From contig JAJZIX010000005.1 in assembly GCA_021810345.1 (NCBI GenBank), positions 1-58,623 of the forward strand: a DNA stretch of 58,623 nucleotides. The letters are read 5' to 3'. A model generated the notes under the pieces. The model worked only from the letters and a program-made list of their open reading frames with translations. It had not been told where the DNA came from and searched no databases. Shown in pieces: positions 9,763 through 18,458 of the stretch (its first letter is position 1; each line of letters begins with the position of its first letter). This stretch comes from Nanobdellota archaeon. GTDB taxonomy: Archaea > Nanobdellota > Nanobdellia > Parvarchaeales > Parvarchaeaceae. Made by a program: the position numbers and the translations under genes.

Positions 9763-11051
9763 TTACTTCCCAGCGAGTTGAGTTTGTTCTGAATCTCAAC
9801 TATCTCGTCCTTTGTTGCGAACGATGGGAGGGCAGCCTTCAGCTTGTTGATTTCATTCTCAAAATCATTTTCTCTTTTTGAGAGATCGGAAATGTTCTTG
9901 TTCAGTGCCGAGAATTTGTTTAGTGAAGAGGTTATCTCGTTGAACATTATCTCCACTTTGGAAGCCTGCACATTCATCTTATTCTGCGTCTCTTCCATGG
10001 CCTTGTATAAGTCCTGCACACTGTCAAAAAGTTTTGCTGCGTTCTTTACGGTTCCAAGCTCGGATATCTTTGAGGATACCGCGCTCATCTGCTTGCTTAG
10101 TGAACTCTGGCTCTCGGTTGTTCTGTCAAGCTCCTTGCTCAGGGCGTCAATTCTATCTTGGGATGCCTTGACTGCAGATTTTATCTCCTCTGGATTGTAA
10201 TTTGACAGCGTGTTGATTGATGTTCTTGCAAGGTTTATGAACTCAAGAATATGGCTCTGGGTGTCGGATACAGCTTTCTGTATGTTCTGGAATTCCTTTG
10301 CCATAGACTCCAGCTTAAGGCTCAGCCCATTTGTCTCTACAACTAGTGAATTTGTAGTGTTCGCGGTTCTCTCAAACTTCTTGTCCAAATCCGCCCGGGC
10401 TTTCTTCAGGTCGATTATCTCATCGTTGATTGAATTGACAGCCGGGAGTCCAGAATAAACCGTTTCCGCGAGCTTGTTCAGTTTTTCAGCAAGTTCATTG
10501 TTTGCGCTGCTAAGGCTGGACACGCTGTCCTTTATGCCGTCTGAAAGAACTTTGTAGTTGTCGGACAGAAGCCTGTTACTTTCCTCGATTCTCTTTATTG
10601 TCTCCGAATCGTTGTGTGACTTTAGGTTTATGCTGTCTGCTATATTGTTGAAATTAGTTATCGAGTTGTTTAGGTTGTCAGAAAGCTTGTTCATCCCCTC
10701 GGTGAGCCCACTTAACGTGCTGCTTAACTCGTTGATCCTTTTGCTCGTTTCTGAGTGTTCTTCGTTTATCTTGTCTATGGCAGAGTTAAAGCTTGATATT
10801 GTAGTATTAAGGTTATCAGTAACTTTATTTAGGCCGTCGTTCAGAAACAGGATTCTCTGCTGGGTCTGGTTTAAGCTCTGGATTAGGTCGTTATCCTTTG
10901 TTTTTTGCACCTGTATCACAGTGTCATTTAGAACGCCGATCCTGTCGTATAAATCAGAGATTATCTTCCCCATCGAGCTATTGAATCTTTCTACCTCTTC
11001 CTTATAAGACTCATATACTTGAGAGAACCCACCACTGATAACATCGCTCAT
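9759..11051 (-). CDS. Long coiled-coil protein (430 aa)
   Basis: Heptad-like composition over nearly the whole length (repeated LNxxITxFNNxAD/LSDNLNNSI-type segments), no TM segment. Confidence 0.75.
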   Translation of the reverse strand: MSDVISGGFSQVYESYKEEVERFNSSMGKIISDLYDRIGVLNDTVIQVQKTKDNDLIQSLNQTQQRILFLNDGLNKVTDNLNTTISSFNSAIDKINEEHSETSKRINELSSTLSGLTEGMNKLSDNLNNSITNFNNIADSINLKSHNDSETIKRIEESNRLLSDNYKVLSDGIKDSVSSLSSANNELAEKLNKLAETVYSGLPAVNSINDEIIDLKKARADLDKKFERTANTTNSLVVETNGLSLKLESMAKEFQNIQKAVSDTQSHILEFINLARTSINTLSNYNPEEIKSAVKASQDRIDALSKELDRTTESQSSLSKQMSAVSSKISELGTVKNAAKLFDSVQDLYKAMEETQNKMNVQASKVEIMFNEITSSLNKFSALNKNISDLSKRENDFENEINKLKAALPSFATKDEIVEIQNKLNSLGSK

Positions 11052-11120
11052 ATAACATTAACTGCGGTTTGTAATATTTAAATCTTTAATAGCAAAAACT
11101 TTGAGCCGAGGCATTGGGCC

Positions 11121-12023
11121 TTAAACTGCCAGCAGCTCTTCCTTCAGCCGGCACGCGTCGCATACCTCATTTGAGCTCGGAGCGCCGCATATCCTGCATT
11201 TTATCAATGGTTTGCTCCCATTTACGCCTGCCTTTTCTCTGATTTCCATTGCCTTTAACACCAGTGACTTCTTTGAGCCTGGCGAGAGCGATTCTAGTTC
11301 CTTTATTTTCTTGGATATAACGCCGCGGAACCCAAAGCCAGCATATGGGCATGGCGTGTGTATCGCGTTTATGCCATTGAGCAATGAGAACAGCATGGTC
11401 TCCTTCTCGCTCAGAAATACAAATGGCTTTATCCTCGGCACGAAACCGTCCTGGTCCATAACCCCCGATCTTGGGCCGGATCTTGCTATTTTATCAAGGT
11501 CATTCTGCAAAAGGTTCATCATCATGCTCTCCGCTTCGTCATCAAGATTATGTGCCGTTGCCACTTTGTCTGCTTTCATCTCGATTGCAGCCGCGTTTAT
11601 GAGGTATCTCCTAAATACGCCGCAGACAGCGCAGGGTATCCCATCTCTGACTTTGACTATATCATCCATCCCTTTTCCGACAAAATCCTTATATGTGAAT
11701 ATTTTATACTCTACCCCAAACTTCTCGGTGTACTCCTTCATAATCTCGATTGTTTTGTCCCTGTACCCATTTATGCCCTCATCTATCGTTATTGACATTA
11801 TATTGTTTGATTTTGAGTAATACTTTGACAACATATATAGTAGGGAAAGAGAGTCCTTTCCACCAGAGTTCGCGACAGCTATCGTTTCTTTCGGTTCTAT
11901 GAGCTTATACTTCTTTATTGTGTCCAAAGCAATCGATTCAAACGATTTTTTGAAGTGCTCGGCGCAAAATGTGCCATTATAAGATGATATCACAGCTTTG
12001 TCCCTACACACTTGGCATTTCAT
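11121..12023 (-). CDS. TtuA/Ncs6-family tRNA 2-thiouridine/thioribothymidine synthase
   Basis: N- and C-terminal CxxC zinc fingers, PP-loop ANSGGKDSLSLLYML, GIPCAVCGVFRRYL and TAHNLDDEAE motifs. Confidence 0.92.
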   Translation of the reverse strand: MKCQVCRDKAVISSYNGTFCAEHFKKSFESIALDTIKKYKLIEPKETIAVANSGGKDSLSLLYMLSKYYSKSNNIMSITIDEGINGYRDKTIEIMKEYTEKFGVEYKIFTYKDFVGKGMDDIVKVRDGIPCAVCGVFRRYLINAAAIEMKADKVATAHNLDDEAESMMMNLLQNDLDKIARSGPRSGVMDQDGFVPRIKPFVFLSEKETMLFSLLNGINAIHTPCPYAGFGFRGVISKKIKELESLSPGSKKSLVLKAMEIREKAGVNGSKPLIKCRICGAPSSNEVCDACRLKEELLAV

Positions 12024-12025
12024 AC

Positions 12026-12232
12026 TTACCCCCCGGAGAACACTTCGATCACTTTGATGTTTGCTTTATTCCCAATTTTTGAGTCCTTAGTATAGATAGT
12101 CCCATCCCTGTCTATCAGCAGCACAGAGTCGTCATTTGTGCCGAGCTTTGATATCAGCTCCGACGTTGTGCCGGTCTGCAGTGAAATCTCCTTGGTTTCT
12201 GAGCCATCCTTTTCAACAAATACCTTTATCAT
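12026..12232 (-). CDS. Ubiquitin-like sulfur carrier (MoaD/ThiS/TtuB-like)
   Basis: 68-aa beta-grasp-like protein ending in the diagnostic C-terminal GG, directly upstream of the TtuA-like gene. Confidence 0.85.
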   Translation of the reverse strand: MIKVFVEKDGSETKEISLQTGTTSELISKLGTNDDSVLLIDRDGTIYTKDSKIGNKANIKVIEVFSGG

Positions 12233-12239
12233 ATTAGAA

Positions 12240-12983
12240 TTACTTGCCGTATTTTCTTATGAATAGCAGGAAGCCAGTGTGCAAGATCCCACTGCTCTCC
12301 GGCCTAAGTACATCCCTTCCGACATCCATTTTCCAGTTTATCTCGCGGTTCTCTATTAACCTTTCTGGCTTTAGCCCATCAGGAAGCTTTCTGATGGTTT
12401 TCTCTACCTGGATTATTGATGGCAAGTAGGTGCAGATTCTGCCACCTATCTTTATGTTCTTGCTGATAACAGGCAGGACTTCCCATGGATCCGGCAGATC
12501 AAGAAGCGCGCTGTTAAAATCCTTGCTTTTTACTCCCTTTTTTATATCGGAGTTGATGATCTTTATGTTTTTGAGTCCGAAAAGGGCCACGTTTTTGTTT
12601 GCTATCTTCGCGAAGTCTTTTCTTATCTCATAGGAAGTGACGGATCCATTGACTGTGATCTGTCCGATGACGCATGTTGACAATCCGGAGCCGGTGCCGG
12701 CTTCGAGTACTTTGCTGTCTGGCTTGATGCCGAGGTACATTATTATACTGCCTAGGTCCTTGAGCGTTATTATCTGTGGGAGCCTTATTATCCGCCTGGC
12801 CAAATCAGGTGTTGACATGTCCACAAGAAAGAACCTCCTGCCAGTGTGGGTCTTGACCAGTCCGCCGGGCTTTGTCTTTAGGAGCTTGGAGGATTTTATT
12901 ATCCCGAACTCTGTGTTTACGTCCTTGGAGGGGTCTATGTACAAGGAGGCCCCCTCACCTATCAAAAGCACTTTTTTTTGCAT
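12240..12983 (-). CDS. trmI: tRNA (adenine-N1)-methyltransferase TrmI (m1A57/58)
   Basis: KTHTGRRFFLVD, IIMYLGIKPDSKVLEAGTGSG(L)ST and DLPDPWEVLP motifs. Confidence 0.92.
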   Translation of the reverse strand: MQKKVLLIGEGASLYIDPSKDVNTEFGIIKSSKLLKTKPGGLVKTHTGRRFFLVDMSTPDLARRIIRLPQIITLKDLGSIIMYLGIKPDSKVLEAGTGSGLSTCVIGQITVNGSVTSYEIRKDFAKIANKNVALFGLKNIKIINSDIKKGVKSKDFNSALLDLPDPWEVLPVISKNIKIGGRICTYLPSIIQVEKTIRKLPDGLKPERLIENREINWKMDVGRDVLRPESSGILHTGFLLFIRKYGK

Positions 12984-12984
12984 A

Positions 12985-13833
12985 TCACCCTATCTTGATT
13001 ATGTTTATTGAGTTGCCGTATGGCTTTTTCCCGCTTACTTTATCTGTTTTTGTGAGTATAAATGCAACTGTTTTATATGCAGAGGAGTATCCTGCTACTT
13101 TTGCAATGTCCTTCTTTTTGAGCGGGGATTTTTCTATTATACTTGCTATCACCTTTAGAGCATGCGGCCCGTAGCTGCACAAATAGACTCCCTTGTCGAC
13201 CTTCTCGGGATCTGTGAATCCGTTCTGCTCCAGCAAGGCGATTTCCCCGCCTGCACTGGCTTTTGGTAGGGGTTCTACGGTTTTCTGGCGGAGTTTGGCA
13301 ACGGTTTTCTGTTCCTTCGCCGGCGGATTTATTATGTTTCTTATGTCATCTAATGACAGCTTGTAGTAGTAGATATAGTCTACTTTACGTCCAGTATCTC
13401 TGTCGGCTGCTGTTATCTTTTTTATGAAGTCGCCAAGTCCCTGGATCAAGTATCTCTCCATTGGTGAAAGCTCATCCAACTTCGCTACGCCTGCGCTTTT
13501 TATCTTTGAGATTATCGACCTCTCATTCGGGTTTAAGCTGTCAAGGAGCCTGCTCAATGCTGCATCTCTATCCTTTTCTAGGAAGTAGACCGGTGAGGTG
13601 CCGAATTTCCTCTCGGTTTTAGAGATCTCTCCCCTAGCTACAAAATAATCAAGTATCGCAGCCGTCTGCATCGTGTCCTTCTCTATATTTTCCGAGATGT
13701 CCACAATGAAGTTGGGGCCGCGGCTTAAGAAGCCTGTGATCCTGCTCTTCAGTTCATTTATGTCAGCGTCCATTAAATCTAATCCCTTTCTTGTTATTAA
13801 TTGTTTTGTATCATAGATAAACATTAAATACAA
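12985..13833 (-). CDS. Hypothetical winged-helix-repeat protein
   Basis: 282-aa ORF with two wHTH-like segments; start may be MDADINELKSR rather than the first Met. Confidence 0.6.
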   Translation of the reverse strand: MYLMFIYDTKQLITRKGLDLMDADINELKSRITGFLSRGPNFIVDISENIEKDTMQTAAILDYFVARGEISKTERKFGTSPVYFLEKDRDAALSRLLDSLNPNERSIISKIKSAGVAKLDELSPMERYLIQGLGDFIKKITAADRDTGRKVDYIYYYKLSLDDIRNIINPPAKEQKTVAKLRQKTVEPLPKASAGGEIALLEQNGFTDPEKVDKGVYLCSYGPHALKVIASIIEKSPLKKKDIAKVAGYSSAYKTVAFILTKTDKVSGKKPYGNSINIIKIG

Positions 13834-13893
13834 TGAAATATGTTATAAGCTTATACCGGCTGCGCGTGGTAATAATGCGTCTTTAGGCAATAT

Positions 13894-14427
13894 ATGAAGC
13901 TAAACAGAAGAGGACAGATATTCACGATAGATCTTCTCATAGCCTTATTTATATTCACCCTCATATTCACCTCTGTTGTAATTTTCCTCTACTCTGTAGG
14001 GGACACCTCAAACCCCTTGTCTTCATACTACTCTGAGGTTAGCTCGACATACCTCAGCAATATAGCTACCCAGGCAGCCAATACACTTACTGGGTCTCCT
14101 GGTTATCCGTCAAGCTGGCCTTCTTTATCATGTCCACAGATAAGCACACTCGGGGTGATGTACAACAGCAACGAGGTATCGGGCCAGAAACTTTACAATC
14201 TGACTACACTGCCAGTAGGGTGCGTATCACAGCTTTTAAGAGCCGGCAATTCGTTCAATATAACTGCCTACTACCTTAACGGCAGCATCTTGAGAATAAA
14301 CGGGCGTCTGATAACCGCCGGGTTTGCAACGCCACATAACGCAAATTATATCGATGTGGTCCAGAGATATGAGGTTTTGTATCCTGGTACAGTGATAATC
14401 AGGATAAGCCTGAAGGAGTGGATATGA
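13894..14427 (+). CDS. Type IV pilin-like / class III signal peptide protein
   Basis: N-term MKLNRRGQIFTIDLLIALFIFTLIFTSVVIFLYS. Confidence 0.7.
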   Translation: MKLNRRGQIFTIDLLIALFIFTLIFTSVVIFLYSVGDTSNPLSSYYSEVSSTYLSNIATQAANTLTGSPGYPSSWPSLSCPQISTLGVMYNSNEVSGQKLYNLTTLPVGCVSQLLRAGNSFNITAYYLNGSILRINGRLITAGFATPHNANYIDVVQRYEVLYPGTVIIRISLKEWI

Positions 14428-15134
14428 GAAGAGGGCAGGTGTTTACGCTGGATCTGCTTTTGGGGACCATAATAATCATATCGGTCCTCACAAGTGCTTA
14501 TCTTATAACCTCCTCATATCTTAGTACCAATGAGAGTTTTAACTTCAATACCAACGTCATAGGCTCTTCAGCCTCGGCAGCCTCGGCCTTTGCGTTTGTT
14601 AACTCAACGTCCAGTGCCCTGCTGTCGCTTGAAAACGGGGGGCCAACGTTCAGCTTCGAGAATTATTCCGTCAGTGTCATAAAATCTGAGATAACACTGC
14701 CATTCTTCATAAAAGTACTGGAAAAAACCAATTACCCTTCGACATCGCCACCAAATAGTTTGCTTGTATCTTACTATTCCGCGTCCTTTTCTAACAGCTC
14801 TTCAGCCACGGTTTTCTACGAGCCTTTAATAGTATCTAATATGAGCAGCTTGTGTGGTTCTTCATGCAATTATTCTCTGTACATTGGAAGCGTGTTTATG
14901 GGGCAGAACACGACTCTGAATGCTCCAGAATGCACGGTCTCAACAAACACCGGCGCCTCAACAGGGTGGAAAATATTCAATAACACCGCAGCCGGCTGCG
15001 TGGTATCTGTGTCACCTTCTGCGAATCCCAATAATTACCTTGTAAAGGCTTATTCCAGTAGTGGAAGCAGCGAGGGTGAAACTACACTACATGTCTTTTC
15101 ATTGAATCTGATAGAAATAGGCGTACAAGGTTAA
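14418..15134 (+). CDS. Type IV pilin-like / class III signal peptide protein
   Basis: N-term MRRGQVFTLDLLLGTIIIISVLTSAYLI; S/T/N-rich exported domain with Cys pairs; overlaps the preceding ORF. Confidence 0.7.
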   Translation: MDMRRGQVFTLDLLLGTIIIISVLTSAYLITSSYLSTNESFNFNTNVIGSSASAASAFAFVNSTSSALLSLENGGPTFSFENYSVSVIKSEITLPFFIKVLEKTNYPSTSPPNSLLVSYYSASFSNSSSATVFYEPLIVSNMSSLCGSSCNYSLYIGSVFMGQNTTLNAPECTVSTNTGASTGWKIFNNTAAGCVVSVSPSANPNNYLVKAYSSSGSSEGETTLHVFSLNLIEIGVQG

Positions 15135-15184
15135 ATAGCCCATAAACAAGGTATCCTACCCCTACTACCCAGTTTACGCGTCTT

Positions 15185-15424
15185 TTAATCAAACAGCGCT
15201 ATGCTGCTTTTTTCCTCGTTTCTCAGTTTTTCCTCGAGGTTATATAGGCTTTCGACTACATCCCCCTTAGATATGCCGTTCTTTATGGCCAGGTCGTTTA
15301 TTTTCACAATCAACTCCCCTACAAGTTTTGCCTTGTCGAAGTCGATGTTGTTTTGGTACTGGTTGTAGAGAGTCATGTTCTCCAAGACCCTCTCATAGAG
15401 TTTTTCAAACTCCTCGTTCTCCAT
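15185..15424 (-). CDS. Hypothetical protein, short helical
   Basis: 79-aa ORF, charged and helical. Confidence 0.6.
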   Translation of the reverse strand: MENEEFEKLYERVLENMTLYNQYQNNIDFDKAKLVGELIVKINDLAIKNGISKGDVVESLYNLEEKLRNEEKSSIALFD

Positions 15425-15515
15425 TCATTCCTCCACATCTTTATTTGGTCGTTCTAGATAAAAAGCATCTCTTTTGTATTACTCGGATATTATGACCTAC
15501 ATTTCCAGTGGAGAA

Positions 15516-17237
15516 TCAGTCCGCGAAAAACATGCCCTTCTCCTTCTGTTCTAGGTCAAGCCGGCTCCCCGGCTGGTTTATCCTGGGCCTTTTGCTGTCG
15601 CGGTCCCTGCGCATAGTTACATCGACAGATTTCAGAAAATTGTTTATTGCCCTGTTGGTGGGTATAATCTCGTCTGTCATTCCTAACTTGCCGCTTTGGC
15701 CGGAGAAAAGTATGCTTTTCTGGCATATTGAATCTATAAACATAAGATCGTGCTCTACTATTATTGCGCATTTTCTCCTAGTGCTCATTGAATTTGAGAT
15801 TATAGAAATTACCCCGAGCCTGTCCTCTATATCAAGGTTTGCAGATGGCTCATCAAACAGGTATACATCAGCTTCTCGCGCCAAGGCGGTCGCTATTGCG
15901 AGCTTCTGTAACTCTCCCCCGGAGAGAGTCTTCACATTCTTGTTCAGCAGCTTGTTCAGCCCCAATTTGCTCACTATCTCGAGTATTTCCTGCTTTTTGA
16001 CGTAATTTGGGTCAACCGCCAGCAGAGCATCTCCTACGAGGATGTCCTTAGTTTCTATCATCTGTGGTTTGTAGGCTATTTTTATACCAAGATCCAGCTT
16101 GCTCCCATCTGTCGTTTCCAGCTCGCCTGCCAATGCACGCATAAATGTGGTTTTTCCTATCCCATTCTCACCCAAAACACCTATCACGTCACCACCGTAC
16201 AGTTTCCCACCGCGGCTTTTCAGCGTGAATTCACCAATCTTAACGGAAAACTCGGGCCAGACAACAACAGTTTTTTCGTTTGACGAGGAGACCGTCTTCT
16301 TTATCTTTATCTCGTAGTCCCTGAATCTCACATTTTCCGTGGGTAGGTATCCAGATATGTACGTGTTTATACCGTTTCTGGATGGCATAAGATGCGACAC
16401 TATTCCATAATTCGCGTCTGATCCGTAAAGTATCTGTATAAAGTCGGCGAGGTAATCCATCATTATAAGATCATGCTCCACCACAACAACTGTTTTGTCT
16501 CCAAGTGCTTCCTTTATTTTACGCGCAACCAAAAGCCTGTTCTTTATATCGAGGTAATTCATGGGCTCGTCAAAGATGTAAATCTCTGCGTCTTCATCGA
16601 GGACTCTAGCTATCTCCACCATCTGCGACTCTCCCCCCGACAATGTTTCCGCAGACCGCTCCATAATTGTCTGGCTTATTAGCCCATATCTATTTAATTT
16701 TATTATATCCCCAACTTTGCCGGATAGCTTAAAATCCTGCTTTTTTACAGAGATTCTTGTTTTCCCAGTGTAAAGATTTGTCAGATAAGGCTGTATTTCG
16801 CTTCCTCTGAATCTTTTTATTACTTCCTGCTCTGAGGGTGGTTGATCGAAGTTGCCAAAATTTGGCTTTATAACGCCGGATATCAACCTTATGTTAGTCG
16901 TTTTTCCTATCCCGTTTCTTCCGATGAGCCCAAGGACCTTTTTCTCCACTGGTGTTGCAATATTGAAAGTCCTGAAACTATTCAGTGCATATTGGAATGT
17001 AAGCTCTTTTGCCATTTCATCTGGCAGATTTATTATCCTTATTGCATCGAACGGGCATCTTTTAACACATATACCACAAGAAATGCACAGGCTTTCTGTT
17101 ATCGCAGCTTTGCCGTTTGGCTTTGCATAAACGGTTTCTTTAAACCCCTCTCTTACTCGGGGGCAGACCTCAGCACAGATGTAATTGCAGTTATCCGGTG
17201 CTTCGCACTCAGCTTCCTTTATTACAGCAATTCTCAT
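15516..17237 (-). CDS. ABCE1 / RNase L inhibitor ribosome-recycling ATPase
   Basis: N-terminal Fe-S domain (CNYICAEVCPRVR...CISCGICVKRCPFDAI) plus two ABC cassettes with LSGGE signatures. Confidence 0.96.
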   Translation of the reverse strand: MRIAVIKEAECEAPDNCNYICAEVCPRVREGFKETVYAKPNGKAAITESLCISCGICVKRCPFDAIRIINLPDEMAKELTFQYALNSFRTFNIATPVEKKVLGLIGRNGIGKTTNIRLISGVIKPNFGNFDQPPSEQEVIKRFRGSEIQPYLTNLYTGKTRISVKKQDFKLSGKVGDIIKLNRYGLISQTIMERSAETLSGGESQMVEIARVLDEDAEIYIFDEPMNYLDIKNRLLVARKIKEALGDKTVVVVEHDLIMMDYLADFIQILYGSDANYGIVSHLMPSRNGINTYISGYLPTENVRFRDYEIKIKKTVSSSNEKTVVVWPEFSVKIGEFTLKSRGGKLYGGDVIGVLGENGIGKTTFMRALAGELETTDGSKLDLGIKIAYKPQMIETKDILVGDALLAVDPNYVKKQEILEIVSKLGLNKLLNKNVKTLSGGELQKLAIATALAREADVYLFDEPSANLDIEDRLGVISIISNSMSTRRKCAIIVEHDLMFIDSICQKSILFSGQSGKLGMTDEIIPTNRAINNFLKSVDVTMRRDRDSKRPRINQPGSRLDLEQKEKGMFFAD

Positions 17238-17878
17238 TTTCTTGATATCATATCTTTATCAATAAATAGGTTGTTCTTTCTTTTTAAACTATCTATACCT
17301 TCTCTTTCCATTAATGCCCTTTCAAACATTTCTTTATATGATAAGTTTATCTTATCAAATGCATCTTTTATCATCTTTTCTGTTGGCCCGTACATGTAAA
17401 AAAGGAACAGTTTACGTTCCCATTTATCTGCATAATCACGTTTTAGGAGGTACTCAACTTCATCTTTTGGTTCTTTCAGTGTTTGCTTAACTCTATAAAT
17501 CTCATCAGATAAAGTGTTTGATAAGACCGCTATCTCAATTATATAATCTTCAATGCTCCCCCCGTTTATTTCATAAAGACTTGCTACTGCTTCCTTGGCC
17601 TCACGTGCATGACGATCGTAAAATCCATCAAAACGGCTATGCCCAATTTCATGATGAACAGTCATCTTGAGTGCCGATAGGTACTTTTTATCATATTTTA
17701 TAAGATTTTCAACCTCAGAAAAAAAGTTTTTATCTATTCCTATTAAATTTTCATCATCTTCTTTTCTGTAATACGGGGTGGAGGAATCCAGTACAAATTT
17801 ATACCCTTCCGTCTTTCCACAGAAACTTTCTATGATCTCTTCTAATCTATGTGTGCTTTCTGTTTCCTTTTTTTTCAT
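17234..17878 (-). CDS. Putative HExxH zinc-metallopeptidase-like protein
   Basis: Contains MTVHHEIGHSRFDGFYDRHA; abuts abce1. Confidence 0.6.
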   Translation of the reverse strand: MKKKETESTHRLEEIIESFCGKTEGYKFVLDSSTPYYRKEDDENLIGIDKNFFSEVENLIKYDKKYLSALKMTVHHEIGHSRFDGFYDRHAREAKEAVASLYEINGGSIEDYIIEIAVLSNTLSDEIYRVKQTLKEPKDEVEYLLKRDYADKWERKLFLFYMYGPTEKMIKDAFDKINLSYKEMFERALMEREGIDSLKRKNNLFIDKDMISRK

Positions 17879-17948
17879 TTTCTACCTTATTTTCCACTTC
17901 TTATTATAAATGAAAGTATTATAAATATCTTTGATGCCTTTAAATTAG

Positions 17949-18422
17949 ATGGAAAGTGATGATCCTGAATGTTCTATCGAAGAACATGAGAAGATACTAA
18001 AAATGCCGAAGGACAAGCACACAGACTTGGAAATAAAGGACATTCTTTTGAAATACAAAAGGGTAGCCGTAGTAGGCATGTCAAGGGAGGAAGGAAAAGA
18101 CAGTCATGAGATACCAAAATACTTGATAAGTAAGGGGTACGATGTAATTCCTGTAAACCCAAATGCAGATTCTATACTGAATAAAAAATCTTATCCCTCA
18201 ATTTCCGACGTCCCAGGGACTGTGGAGATAGTTGATATTTTTAGGCCATCTGAAGAGGTTTTACCAGTAGTCCAGGCAGCAATAACCAAAAATCCAAAGG
18301 TTATATGGATGCAAGAAGGGATTTCAAACGATGAAGCTAAAAAGCTCGCAGAAGCCAGCGGAATAACAGTGATTTTCAACAGATGTACGATGAAGGAGCA
18401 TGTGCGCCTTTTTGGAAGCTGA
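17949..18422 (+). CDS. CoA-binding domain protein (YccU-like)
   Basis: VAVVGMSREEGKDSHEIPKYLISKGYDVIPVNPNAD and MQEGISNDEAKKLAEASGITVIFNRC. Confidence 0.9.
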   Translation: MESDDPECSIEEHEKILKMPKDKHTDLEIKDILLKYKRVAVVGMSREEGKDSHEIPKYLISKGYDVIPVNPNADSILNKKSYPSISDVPGTVEIVDIFRPSEEVLPVVQAAITKNPKVIWMQEGISNDEAKKLAEASGITVIFNRCTMKEHVRLFGS

Positions 18423-18458
18423 GAAAAGGATTTATTGGAGCGTTTTCATTCAATTAAT

